From: Neospora caninum Liverpool
Taxonomy: Eukaryota > Apicomplexa > Conoidasida > Eucoccidiorida > Sarcocystidae
Length of the DNA: 64,000 nucleotides
Direction: 5' to 3'
Assembly: GCF_000208865.1 (NCBI RefSeq)
Contig: NC_018394.1
Coordinates: 1,261,635 to 1,325,634, forward strand
Positions 34,401-47,000 of this stretch are shown here, piece after piece. Position 1 is the stretch's first letter, and the number at the start of each line of letters is the position of its first letter. The notes below the pieces were generated by a model. The model ran no database searches, was not told where the DNA came from, and saw nothing but the letters and a program-made list of their open reading frames with translations. The position numbers were made by a program, and so were the translations under genes.

Positions 34401-37400
34401 GCCCCTCCACTGGCATGCATTCCACTGTATTTTTGCCTATATATCCGCGTTTGTGTCACATATGTAGATACATTCATATATCCATGCAATAAAGTGTAAT
34501 AGTGTGAGTGTTCCTGTAGCAAGGTGCTAAGGCAGGGCGCGAGGGGGGACCTGGGGGTTTGGGGGGCTAGGGCGTCAGGGTCTCGCACTGTCGTTTTTCC
34601 ATCGGGAGTTTTCTCCTGTGCTGTAGCGTGTGCGGCCGTTCTGCTTCCGTTTTTCGCGTTCTCAGACGGAGTGCCTGTCGGCGCTAAGGCGCCTGGCAGC
34701 CGTCGAACTGCAGCGCGTCTGGCGAGGCCGAGTGACGCGCAAGGTCCTCGATGACGAGTGGCAAAAGTGGATCATCAAGTGGCCGTGGGACAAGCCTGGG
34801 ACGATTGTCGAGGTGCGTGCATGCGCCGCTTTCTCTCTTCTGGGACCATCTCCGTGCACCCCTGAAATCGGGAAGGGTGATCGCGCGGTTGGGATAAGAC
34901 GATCCGGGCGGGGTGATCCTGTCGCGACCGCACGATCCTGTCGTCTGTGTGGATGGGCGTCTCAAGCACGCACACGTGTGTCGAAGCCGGCTTCTGTTTA
35001 TATGGCATGTCTCGTGCAAAGGTCTAGTCATATGCTTGCCTCTGTTGGTGGGCAGAAGTCATGACGAGACACTGGACGGATTGCCGGTGTACGTGTTTAA
35101 GTTCAGTTTTCTCGGAACAGATGGATAGTTTGCGTTCGCACGAGTAGGATCTGGAGCGGCGTGTGGGGTGGATGTAGGCGCTCAGCACTTTGGCCGACTG
35201 CAATACAAAGGACAGCGTAGGTCTTCCTACCGAAGAACCGGTTTCTTGTATTTCGTTTCTCTTCAGGTCGTCGGGGACTTCTCGAACCCTCCGTGGACGA
35301 AGCGCTACCTCATGACATACTGCTACGTGCGCAGGTACAGGCCTTCCCACAAGCGCGCAGGTGGATATAAGAACTGGAGGGGTCGACGAGCAGTTTGATA
35401 GAAAAACAACTTTGTTGTCAATGGCGAAAGATGAATGTGCAGGAACGAACGCGTGGAGATGCAATGTGCAGGTTCTCTGTTTTTGATTGCTTGGTCCTCG
35501 GAGTTTCTCAACGAAAGGCAGAGCCTTGGCGGGGTGTCCGTCGAGAGGAGAAACAAAAGAGGGCATGCGGTTTTCCCTTATCTCATTTCTGCTTTTCAGA
35601 TGTTTCATTCTGCCCCTACCTCGAAAACCCGGGCGGTACGAGGTTAAATTCATTGTGGATGGCCGCTACGTGTGCGATGGAAGTCAGACGGTTGTTGCGG
35701 TGAGTCGCGAGAGTAATTTCGCATTTCCTCAAGTGAGAAAAGGAGCCGAGCGGAAGCACAAATATATTGTTCTCGCACATCCGCGTGAAGAAAGCCCCCA
35801 GAGGTGTGAAGGGTTTTTTTTTGGTCGGCGAATCGGCCCTCTAGGTTTCCGCGAAAAAGACAACTCCGCCCTTGGTCGAACTGAGGCCTAATGGCTGCAT
35901 CGTACTTGCTCGTTCTTATGAATGACACGCCAACGAACGCGTGCTGCAATCAAAAAAAAGACGATTCGTCTTTAGAGGAGAATTGGTGAATCTACGCACA
36001 TTCTGCGTCAGAACAAGGATCACAACACTAGCCGTTTTAAATGGGTTTTTATCTACAGCTACGGTTGTAGACGGACGAAGCGTCTCTCGTTTTTTGTCAC
36101 TGGAGAGACGGGCGGCATCGGGGTTAGCAAAGGAGACACGATATCAGGGACGCGTGCCATATAGACGCGTTCCGGTTCCTGTTTTTGAATTTCGCTGTCC
36201 TGCTGCCTCGTGTGTCTTCTTCCAGGACGGAAATGGTCATTTCAACAACTTGATTCGCGTCAGATCCGCGACGAAATCGCCCTGTAAGTCCCCGCGGGAT
36301 GTTGGCGCGTGGGTGTTGTATGCGGTGGGGTGGTCCGGAGCGTGTCAGCGGATGCGTGGTTCTGGAGAGCTCGCAAAGAGGAGAGGATCAGGACCCGGAC
36401 GCAGTGTGTGGGCGCGTTTATGGCGGCGGGGTTTTTGATGTGTTTTTCAGCAAAAGCGACGGACGGTGTTTTCACGGATTCGGTGTGTTCAGGGGGAGTA
36501 GAAAACGTTTGCCGCAAAAAGGGCGGGAAGACGTAGTCTGTGGAGAATGTCGACAACGGGCACGTCCGAGAAAAGAACTTCGATGTGGACTCGAGTGGTC
36601 TTGTGTCTGCAGTCCGGGAGGTTCGGGAGCGGCTTCAGCAGCTCCAGGAACAAAATGAGGCGTCGCTTTTCCGCTCCGCGTCCTCTCCGCTGTTCGCGGC
36701 GTGTCGGCCGGCTGTGGGGTCGCATTGCCTGGAGGACATGGTGGTGACTCAGGGGGCGAGTCTTCCCCGTCAGACGCCGCTGCATGCAGATTCCATGCCC
36801 AGTTGCGTCTGGGCGTCCGGCGAGGATTTTGAGCAGCTGCACACGGAAGCCCAAGCACACGAAGCGCGGCACGAGAGAGAAACGGGTCGCGAGCGGTCAG
36901 GCAGTGGAGGCGACCCTGGTGAGGCAGGGATGCGTTCTCGGGTGTCGTCCGACCGGCACACAGAGCGCCTGGCGACGGAAGCTGAGGCGCTGTATGGCCA
37001 TCAGTCTGCGTCGAATCCCACAGACGCTGGGAGGAAGACAGAGGACGCCGAGGCAGAACCGACGCCGCAGCGTGAGGGTGCGACAACGAAAGCAGGGAAC
37101 GGCTTCGCGAGCGCTTCGCGGGCTCGGGAGGATGCCTCTGAGGTGGAACCGACAACAGACGCAGCGCGTGTGCCCGTGGGGCATAGAGATGGTGACCAGC
37201 AGGAATCCGCGCCGCTTCATAGTGAACCAGGGGGATCTTTTGACTGCGTCCCGCGTGCGCGCAGCTCGGCGTCTCGGTTAGGTTCGCAGGGTGGGGCCTC
37301 GTTACGTGACGCTTTGCGGGTGGAGCTGCTAAATCCTCCACGGTCGGAGCAAGTGTTGGGGGAGCAAGACGCCGTCGGGCGTTTAACAGGTAGGGAGGTA

Positions 37401-38207
37401 GTTCCCGGGCCGCCTGCTCACCGATGGAGTGAGGAAGCAGGTGGGAAAGACTCGCATGGCGCGAGCAGAGACCACGAAGGGGCGAGCGCGGTCGCACTTG
37501 GAGCACACGGGGACAAAGACCTGGCGAATAGGCCGCGTGAAACGAACAGCATATGCAGCTTAGCAAGCACTCAGGCCAGCGTTGTGGATAGAGGAAGCGT
37601 CTTCCCTGCTGCGGATGCGTCCGACTCGGCGCTTTCCCAGGACGCTGCGTCTTCTGTTCCGGACACAGAGCCCGCTGGAGAAGTCGCGTCAAGGCCAGTG
37701 CCTCCGGTGTCGAGCGCCGGCGAAGTGGCGAAAAAGAGAGACAGCAGAGCCTCTGCGGCAGATGTGAGCAAAGGGCGGGCCGTAGAAACGCGCTCGGGGG
37801 GAGATGATGGTTGGAGAGGCGGCCAAGAGAAGAATCCGGTTAGAGGTTCCAAGGGGAACGAACAGGCGAGCCGGCGAAGGCGCAAGGGCCGACAGTCGCG
37901 CGCGCGAGGCGGAGCGGACGGCCCCAGTGCGGATTTGTCAGGGCGCGTCGGAGAGGCGGGTCTCAACCCCGCAGCTGCGGCGAGGGAGAATGCGCCGCCG
38001 CAGTCTGCACAGAAAAGCGAACGCGTAGACGCTGCACAGAGTCGGCAGTCCAGCGCGTCGAACACGGACCGTACAGCTGATGCGCAGGCGTCGGGAGTGT
38101 GCGAGGAACCGACAAAGGTCGAGGCTCGCAGTGGGCATCGCAGCCGCGCGGAAAAAAGACGATGGAACCAAAGATGCAGAGGCGGTGCGAGCGGCGGTCG
38201 ACGTTGA
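31411..38207 (+). CDS. IQ-motif and AMPK-type glycogen-binding (CBM48) domain protein
   Basis: Nine exons: 31411-31539, 32183-32247, 32574-33693, 34048-34308, 34666-34812, 35267-35334, 35600-35699, 36226-36283 and 36613-38207, 1180 residues in continuous phase. Residues 70-438 are Ser/Gly/Pro-rich and disordered. Four IQ-like motifs follow: ATIQRVLRGHLGRLR (about 439), ATKIQAGWRRVKAQ (471), AVKIQAFWKMRIQRDK (504) and AVELQRVWRGRVTRK (536). Directly after them, residues 569-645 match the beta-sandwich of AMPK-beta carbohydrate modules: IVEVVGDFSNPPW, then GRYEVKFIVDGRYVCD and GHFNNLIRV, close to the known pattern VTGSFNNW, HQYKFFVDGQW and NNIIQV. The second Trp of the glucan site is Tyr here. 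The C-terminal 530 residues are disordered. IQ motifs bind calmodulin-like light chains, so a Ca2+-linked polyglucan-binding scaffold is inferred, not shown. Confidence 0.85.
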
Positions 38208-40045
38208 GAAGAGAACGCAGAAACATGTGGACGAATGGCCGGGAGCGAAAGACGGTCAACGCCTGTGCTTGAGCACGGGAAACCGTGAAAAGGGAGATGG
38301 CATGGGAAATGATGTTTGCGTGGTGCGGTGTGAGGAACGCGCAGATGTGCCGTCGATCTGCTATTTGCGCGGGTGGATATGTTTGCCGCTCGGGGGGGTT
38401 GGAGAGCAGGGACGACGAAACGGTTTTGTGTTTTTTTACATGGCAGGATTGCTTTCGACGTGGTGTTTCTTGGAGAGAGGAAGGCTTTCGGTCTTCTCGG
38501 CGTTCATGTGCGAGTGTTTGCGGCGGGCGCCAGTGGCAAGGACACATCTTTTGCAGCTGTTCCTTGTCATCTGAACTTCCTTCTCTTATTTGTTTTCCAG
38601 ACTGACTCGGCTGCGTAGCGGGAAGCCAGGCAAAAACCGGATGTCAGACACATTCAGCAGCGACGCTCTTTTTCGGACTTTAACATCTCCGACACATTTC
38701 CGAACCGATTAGCTTCGTTGTGCACCCAGTGGACATCGCTTAACGAGAGGTTTTGTGTCGTCGCTCGGCGACGTCGATATAGTAAGGCCAGATAGCCTAT
38801 GGGTTAGCCTAGTGTGTCTCGTTGTTCCGCGCTGTCTACATGTAAGGCGTGGGACCATCCGAGTAGAACCGCTTCGCTGCTAGAGCAACTGAAATCCATG
38901 ATGCCTGAAATAAAAGGTGTGACGTGCTTTGGCAGTGACAGAAAAACTAACAGCGATTGGGGTTTTTTTGGCGGACAAGAGGTACACGGTCACAATTCTT
39001 GAGTCCTGCGCGACCCCCGTATTAAATTTAGCGAGAGTACGCTAACTTAATAAAAACCGTGTTGGACACATCCGACACACGCATAGTGGGAGCAAAGATC
39101 CCCTGTGTATATGCCCGACAGTCGGAACGAGGCAAATCAATGGGTCAGGCCACAGTAGCACGATGTAGCTGGAAGGTCGCCTGACCGTGCATTGTGCAAT
39201 CATGTTGCCGCGTGAAATCGCTGGCACCACATGTCTTCCATTTGCAGGTTTCTGGTTTTCATCGAAATCAAATAGTCCCACAACGGTATAACTAGACTAT
39301 TGGCGTCCTGTATTTCAGAGACGGGCAGTCGCGCAATGGCACTTTGAGATATGACCACACACTACAACCTGGTTTTCAGAATGGGCAAATCCCATCACTG
39401 TGCTGGTTAAAATGGCTATAGTGGTCCCCATCCTTGCAGCAGCAGTGATCATCCACACGCGCATATCGATACTACACTAGACTATCACTGTACTAGCATC
39501 CTTGTCAGCGATGACACCGCACAATACGCTTCTCTGGTACCCAGTGACCACAGTAGCTTTGCTTGACCATGAGTATTGAAACTGAAATTCATCTTTTTGA
39601 ACAGCGTCTGAAAGGAATTGTCGAGGGCAATCATCGTGGAACATTCCCACCCGCAGCCTAGCCCAGGCCGCTGCCGAAACGAGCGTGACTCGAGGCGGGC
39701 AGGGATGACCGGCTAGCAAGCAAAGGAAGGTGGAACAGATCCATACTGACGCCATTCTCATTAGAATCGCCATTATTGTCCGAACTTTACGTACCTGTGT
39801 GTATTCTCATTTATCGCACTTTTGTCGATCTTTCGGTACCTTCTGAAGAAATTTGAACTCATCCTTTATTTCCCAGTTTTGCGTTTTGTGTGGGGTCACT
39901 TTCTTCGAAGAGAGAGTTGAGCAAGCGTGAGTCCTTTGTTGGCCTGTCGATTCTGTGTGTCCATACTCGACTATAACGTTGCATTTACTCTGTGCCCTCA
40001 TAGACCGGAAAGGTCGGCAAACAGCTTGCTTGTCTTTCTAGCAAA
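38208..40045. other. Spacer and promoter upstream of the first secreted-protein gene
   Basis: From about 38.6 kb the s composition becomes noticeably richer in A and T than the left part of the window. No open frame of note is present; the largest (39477-39773 on -) has no domain. The final part carries the promoter of the gene at 40046. Confidence 0.5.
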
Positions 40046-43000
40046 ATGGCTGTCCCGTTCAATCACCGCCTGTCTTCATGCGCCTTGGGCACGGTAAGAC
40101 TTGACAGGTTACCATCGGCCTTAGATCCACGGCATTATCTACCGCGACCCGAAGCTTCCCGTATGCAGTTGCTAGCAGTGGATCAAATGAGTTATGATTC
40201 TGCCTTGTGTGTGATCAGGCGTTGGCGTTATTGGGGTTGTCATCCTATTCTGTCTTGGCCAGTCAACAAACAGGTACGCCATCGATCGCCGCTCCTTGCG
40301 TACCAGCAGGTTGCCGATAGATTGACACAGCACCTATTTAATGACGACTAGACTCCGCATCCTTCCGACATCCCTTCCAGCATTAGCGCTGACTGTCTCA
40401 TGGGCACTGCTGCCATACACTATGACCAAACCAATCGGGAAAAAAATTACCAGTAATAGAGCGTGTATTAACATTGAACACGCACAGCTACGGCAATTGA
40501 CTAGCTTTCCCCCGATAAACCATCGTGGATTGTCCCTTTCATAGCTCCATACAATCTATCGATGCAGCATACAACAGAGCGCATTGTCAGATGTTTGTTG
40601 TACTAACAATCCAAACGATCAATTTTGAATTGTACCTGATCTGTTCTAATTCACTGAACTTCTAATGATGGTAAAATCTGATGTCCTTCACAGGGTTTAT
40701 TGATGCGGATTGAGAAGTCTTTAAAACTGTTATGACCCGCCGCTGACACTTAGGCTTACCTGGGACAACCGGAACATTTTTGCCTTTTGGTTTTTATACC
40801 CGGAAACGGGTTAATACTTCCACCATCGTGACATGACCGTTTTTTGCAGGTGCCGGGAACTTCCTGAAGCAGTCTCCTCCCCTAGCTGTTCTTGAGGCCA
40901 TGATACAGCCAGACCTCACTGACGTGGACAGCGAAATTCTTCCTGATTCTGTTGAAGTGCTGGGAGTTACGTCAGGTCGTGTCGGTTTGCAATCACTTCG
41001 TCTGCGGGAATCTGTCGGCGCTGAGGTGAGACCAACTCTGCTCGCCAGGAGACACGGCATGCAATTCACGTTTACCTGGTTCTTTTCATGTGGGTGTACA
41101 GGACGGAACGGAAGTTAGCCTTCCCGGAGACAGCGACGGGATGCCATCTATCAAGAGTCTAGCTGTTGATGATTCTGATTCCCAGCAAATGATCGATGGT
41201 TACGGACCTTCCCCGATCACCCCCCTGCAGCTGTTGAAAGGACGCGGGACAGCATCCGGCGAGTTCAGTCTCGTGGGGGCAGATGCGTCCAAAGCGGGTG
41301 ACGAAACCTCAAAGGGATTTGCGACAGATGGCCAGGTACCCGTAGCTCCACCTCCCCACAGGCCTGTCGTGTATGATCCACGAGCCTTCATGGTGGCCGA
41401 CCGGAATTATATCAAACAGATAACTTCCCTCGAACGGCAATCACGGGAGTATAATAAGCTCGTAAAGAAAGCCACTCGAGCTAGTTCTCCTAGTCACCCC
41501 CGGAAGAGGTATGGTGTAGGCGTATACAGTGACCCCTCATCAGGAACACCATGGTGGATGCGAGCCGAACACAACGACACTTCTCAAGAACCCGCCAAGG
41601 ACGTCGAAGATGGATCGGCGCCACACAACGCTTCCTCGCCCGGGGCTAATAATGACGAGATGGAAGAGCGACGCCTGCAGCCGCGGTTTCGAATTTTTAG
41701 CCAATCTCTGGGAGCGCCTAAAAAGCCCCGAGGAGATCGACACGAATATGGAGAGGCAGTCGTGTCGGCGGCCAAAGAAGAGCGAGATAGGGAACCTTTT
41801 GGCTTCGCATTCTTCCGCAGCAAACAGGAAAAGGATGTTCGAAACAGAAACGGTGCTCGTGAAGGCCGGACAGAACCACGGGACAGTAGGCGGCCAAGGG
41901 ATGATACTCGTAACACAAAGCACGAGCCTATCCAAACGCCTAAGCGCTATCAGGCACCTCGAGTAAGCCTGAAACAGCTTTAGTGTATAGAAGGCCAAAC
42001 GGCGCCTTAAGGAATTAACTGGGGTAAAGTAGTCATGGCGGGATACGTGACTGCTGCAGAAACAACAGGGGCAGGTATGTTGTACAGTGTTCCCCACTCC
42101 TATTCTTCCACTAGCGTGAGCAGTCCGTTCCTGCATGCGTAATACTGAGATTTTTATTCCTTCCTGCACAATGGGACTATTGTCCGTATGCCTGTCTGGT
42201 AAATACTTTCGACGGGCGGACCGTAAGCGTGGTTTACGGACGATGCTACATTATCGCAGGATTCACAAACCGTGAGGCAGGGACCAGTCGTTGCGTAAGA
42301 CAGGGAACTGGGAACATTTTCTCCAATGCCTGATAGGACGGCAGGCCTGGAACTGTGGAAGCGAGAAAAAGAAAAGCTTGCTTTGTTGTTGAACTGAGTG
42401 CTGGTCGTCTGTGCTAGGCACTGCCGGCAAAAAGAGCGTGTTGAGCCCACCGGCAGCTGCGCTTCCGTAGAGGGCGCAAGGATGGTGATGATCCCTTTTT
42501 CATGTCCTGGTATTCTCAGGGTAGCGCTCCTCACACCAAGACAGCTGTTCATTCAGAAGCTCTGGACGACGACGATTTCCAGGACTATGAGGAATTTGAT
42601 GATGACTTGGACGAGTATGAAGAAATAAAGCCTCAACGTCCGCAACCGCAAGCTGGCTCAGCACGGCGCCGGAACGCCCAAGCGTACGGAATCTACATAC
42701 CCGATGTCTATGACCGTCCCCTCGTGGAGTCGGAATCGACCGTTGGTACGGAGTCATTTGCATTATTAACAGAACATGCATACTGAGCTACCCCTTGAGA
42801 GGCGTTCTTTAAGTATTGGGCACGCAGTGTCCGCCATACCAGACTCATGCGTTTTCCATCATGGCTGCCGCGATGGCATGAGCGAAACACCTCGGCAGTA
42901 GGAAGCTGTCAGAATGAACTCCACTTGTCTCGTCGATGAGAGATTTACACGCGTGGGGAGTCGTCTACCGTTGGTTTTCCCCCGTCATTTCCTTCGTAGC

Positions 43001-43569
43001 CACTTCTGTCTTCCACTGTGAGCGGTCTACTAGCGTTTGTTAGAGGAATTTCACTGTGCGTTGCGTTTGCAGGAGCATGGGAAACGGCACAACCCGCCGT
43101 CATTGATCCAACCCCATCAGCTGCTTTCCCCGCGTTTGGTGTTCCAATAACGAAGGCAGATATCGACCTTTCACAGTTCTTCGCAGACGATCACAGGCCG
43201 TCTGTGGATAATGCAAAAGGAAGTGAAAAAAAACATTTATTTATCCGGCGGAAACAGCAAGGAGCAGCCGCTGAGGAAGCCGGGGCGGCGGGATTGCCGG
43301 CATTCCCTCAGTTGGAGAGGGAAGAACTGCCCTCCCAAGAGATGAAAAGAGGGCCACTGCTCGGGCGCCTGAAAACGCAACAGGAATCGCCTCATGCGGA
43401 AGAAAAACAAAAACTAGACTTGACCGATGTCTTGGGTTCACCCGGCTGGCGGGCGGCCGTCCACGCTAAGACTAAGGGCGAGTCTTCTCACCAGAAACAG
43501 AAAAGCGGCGACAAGAGACCACCGCTGAGAGACAAAAGAACGAAGACTCAAGAAGGCCATGTCGAGTGA
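40046..43569 (+). CDS. Probable lineage-specific secreted protein with signal peptide
   Basis: Exons 40046-40093, 40219-40273, 40850-41025 and 41102 onward are in phase. The signal peptide is split by an intron: MAVPFNHRLSSCALGT then ALALLGLSSYSVLASQQT, with likely cleavage near residue 31. The fourth exon can end at the stop at 41983 (386 residues) or splice at 41962 (CGA|GTAAGC, phase 0) to 42520-42745 and 43073-43569, giving 620 residues. The second option is favoured because those two exons have good acceptors, matching phase and no ATG/signal peptide of their own. The mature chain is hydrophilic, with an acidic patch (DDDDFQDYEEFDDD) and a Lys/Arg-rich C-terminus, and no transmembrane segment. 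RRLQP at 283-287 resembles, but does not match, the RRLxE site of the ASP5 protease. Likely a dense-granule or other secretory-organelle cargo; not a family I know. Confidence 0.6.
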
Positions 43570-44098
43570 CGGGATATGGCTGCGCACCTCGCAAGTCGCT
43601 GACTGAGGAGCAGCCTCACAAAAAAGGCTACGTTCTGAGTTTGTGTGTTGGGTCCAAGTGCCAGTCTGTGTTTGAGTCGAAAACAATTTTCAGCTTGCGC
43701 GAGAGACGAAACGCTTGCATTTCTCAATGGTAGTTTTTCTTTCTCGTTTCTTCGTTTGTGGTATGGCAGCAACTTACTTCTCAACATGGGATATTGTGCG
43801 CGGAAGGATCCACAACCAGTATCGGCATCTCTGCCGCGTCCCCAGCCTTGAGCCAAAAACGGACAAAGATAACTAAATTGAGATACGAAAAGTTCGATAA
43901 CGAGCAGGGAAGAAATCGTCTGACTGTATGTGTATCTTTTCCACGATATGGTTGTGGAAAGAGCGAGATACACCAACTATGAATTGGCAAGGCGTGTTTC
44001 ACAGCCGAGGCTTCGACGTACGATAACCTTATTGATCCCTCCAAACGACAGAAACTCCGACGTCTGTTGGCGTAGCAGAAAGACGAGCTCGCGATTCT
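43570..44098. other. Convergent 3' spacer before NASP
   Basis: About 530 bp containing the 3' ends of the secreted-protein gene (+) and NASP (-). Nothing further is seen. Confidence 0.55.
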
Positions 44099-47000
44099 TC
44101 ATTCGTCTTTAATTTTCACTTTGTCCGCCTCAGGTTTTGCTTCTTCTGCCTTAGCTGTCTCTTCCTCTACTTTAGGTTGCACTTCGTCCTTGGCTGTCTT
44201 CTGTTCAGCCAGATTCTGCAGTTGCCTTAGATCAATCCTTCGTTTTTTCGGGCTGTGTCTGAAGCTCTCTTCTTCATCGTCGTGCCTTTCTGTCTTGGGG
44301 ACTCCACCGACGACCGAAACGGGGGCGGAGCTGGGCCGAATAGAAACTCGAACGACTTTTGTGGAAGACGGATCTAACTGAGGAGCATCAAATGTCGACG
44401 TGGTTGTCGCAATGTATTCACGCGCAGCGCACTGACTGCCTTTTGTCGCCGCCTCGTCGCTAGTGATGCCGGCAGCTGCGTCTTCGGCTATCTGCCTCTC
44501 TACGTCTGTTACTTGAAGTTGCAAATCTTCTATGGTGTCTGCGAGGGCTTCTGCGGTCATGCCGTCTGGCATCCCCAGCTCTCCTTCCTTTATCTGTTTC
44601 CCAATGGAGAGTGTTCGCTGCATGCACAATACACACGCACGCGGAAATCAGTAGAGACGCACCAAAGGACAGCCCTGGAATCAACCCCGATATCTGGGCT
44701 CTCTGCACTGTTTCCCGCCGCATCTCCACTCAGCTCTCGCCACTGCGAATAGCGAATATTTCAGTGTATATACGCACAAACATAATGCGTGTGGACCTAT
44801 ATGAGCAGCCGCACTGAATCATGTGCAGTGCAATATCCAGCATAGTTGCGCCTTCGCTGCCTGCTCGAGATTCGGTACGCGACGAAAGAAATGTGCGAGC
44901 TGAGTAAATGCTTACCTTGAAAACATCCAAGGCGGCTTTCTTCTTCCCGCTGAAAAACGTGGCTTGGGCCAACGAAAGGAGTGGAGCCATGAGCGTCTGC
45001 TCGGGCAATGTATATCGCTCTCGAAGCGATACGGCCTCTCTGTAGTCCTGAAGCAGCATGTAAAGTTCATTTCAGATCAAGAGTGAATAGCAATATATGC
45101 TCATGTACATGTATATATATATATATATATATATACATCCACGCCCCTGTCCACACGTTTCGCGCTACTACAGAAACCTGCAAATACAGACAGGGAACAA
45201 GGTATTAGACGACCTCGTTTCTTGTTCATCTCAGGGCACACGTTTTGTCTGAATGCCCGCAACTCTTCTCGATCTTCGAGGCTCATTTTAAACGCGTTCA
45301 GTTCAATCAACTGCGACTGCTTCGCCAAAGGTTTTGCGACGAAAGCAGCAGTTCCCCCGAGGGATCTCCACGCGTGTGGATGTGCCGGTGCCTTTCCCTG
45401 TCACACACAGCCTTCGAGCCTTCCTGGGTGTCGAGATAGCCACGATCTTGCAGTCACCCCGCATGCGCACACATGCGCGTTTTTTTCAAAGTTTTAGAAA
45501 GCAGCGACTGCCAGTCTCGGAAAGGCACGCACCTGGGCCGCTTCGTCGTATCTCTCGTTCATCAGTTGCATGTCGGCGAGGCGGACGTACGCGAAAGAGA
45601 GATCGATGACATCCGAGTGTACAACAGACTCTTTGCTCGCTTGGCCTTTCTCGTCCTCGGCCTGGACTGAGGAAGAAGAGGCCGACGAAGCCGGAGGCGG
45701 GGACTTCTCCAGCTTCTTTAGAAGGCACCTTTTCGCCATCTCCAACATTTCGAATGCCAGCTCCTCATCAGAAACCTTTCCGGCGGCATTCCCGCCCGGA
45801 ACCTCCTCTTCAGAGTGCGCGCCTTTTTCTGTCGACGAAGAACTACCACTCGCCGAGGACGACGACGCAGAAGACTCGGCACCTGCAAACACGCCACAGA
45901 CACACCGGGCGTCGACACTCCAGCAAGTCCGCGTTCCGTCGTTCTCTCGAATTCACCGCGTTCACCCCGCAAAGGACGTTTCCCCCGTTCTAAGCGTCCG
46001 TGATAAACGACGCACCTGACGAAGGTGCGCCCGACTCCGCGGCTTCTTGCTTCGTCTTGTCGAACTGAAACAGTTCTGCATTCTGCTCTTCCTTGGTCAG
46101 CAACGCGTCCCCAAACCACAGGTAGTACGTGCTGAGTTCGGGGTGGAAGTCAGCGCCGCCGAGTTCTGTCACTCTGCAGGGAGCGAAGAAAGCCCGAAGG
46201 AAATAAACGACAGTAGCGAAGCATCTCTCGACTGGAGGGGGACTGGGCAGAGGGAAATGCCACGCCGAAGAAACCAGGCGAAAGGGGAAGCGTGCTTCGC
46301 GGCGCATTCTCCGCGATCTGCGAGTGCTGGGATTTCCACAGCCACACGAAGCTACTGACAGCACAAAGACGCAGGCGGTAAGAAGAACTCCACGCCACGA
46401 ACGGGCAGTCTCGCGTCCTACAAACGAAGGGAACTGCGCAGTGTATCGAAGCAGAACAGAGACAACCACGGTAAAGCACGCGAGGGGCATGGCTGATGGA
46501 TTCGGAAAGAGCGGGAAGAAACAGTGAGGCTGACGGCTGTAGCCGCCCAATCGTCCTTTTGGTCTGTGCTGCGGGTACTCGGGGTTTCGGTTTCAAAGCC
46601 TTCCACTGCCTTCTCTTTTTAATAAGGAGCCTACTTCCTCTCTACGGCCCGGGAGAAGTACTCGGCAGCTTTTGCCCAGTTTCTGCTGCGGAAGAGAGCC
46701 TTTCCCTCGTCTAGAAGGGTTTCCGCCTGTTTCTCTGCGAATTCTGGAGGCACAAGTCACACACACCCGCACCCCGATTCCATTAGGCGCTGAGGACAAG
46801 GTGATGTTGACAGGGCAAGCGTCCATTTTGCGCCTGCGTCGGGTACGGCATTGCTTTTCCCATTGAAGCCTCGTGCGCGTACACACACAGCCGCAAGAAA
46901 GACACGTCTTCGGTCAGCTCCATGCACGAAGTGCCCATTAGTAAAGTTACGGAAATGTTTGCCCTCTCTCCGCAAGGTGACACCAAACGTTCCTTTCTCC

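Noticed and set aside
45101..45328. Open minus-strand frame inside NASP (MSLEDREELRAF)
   Set aside because: It lies in the intron between the exons ending DEAAQ and starting DYREAV, which join directly in the NASP alignment.
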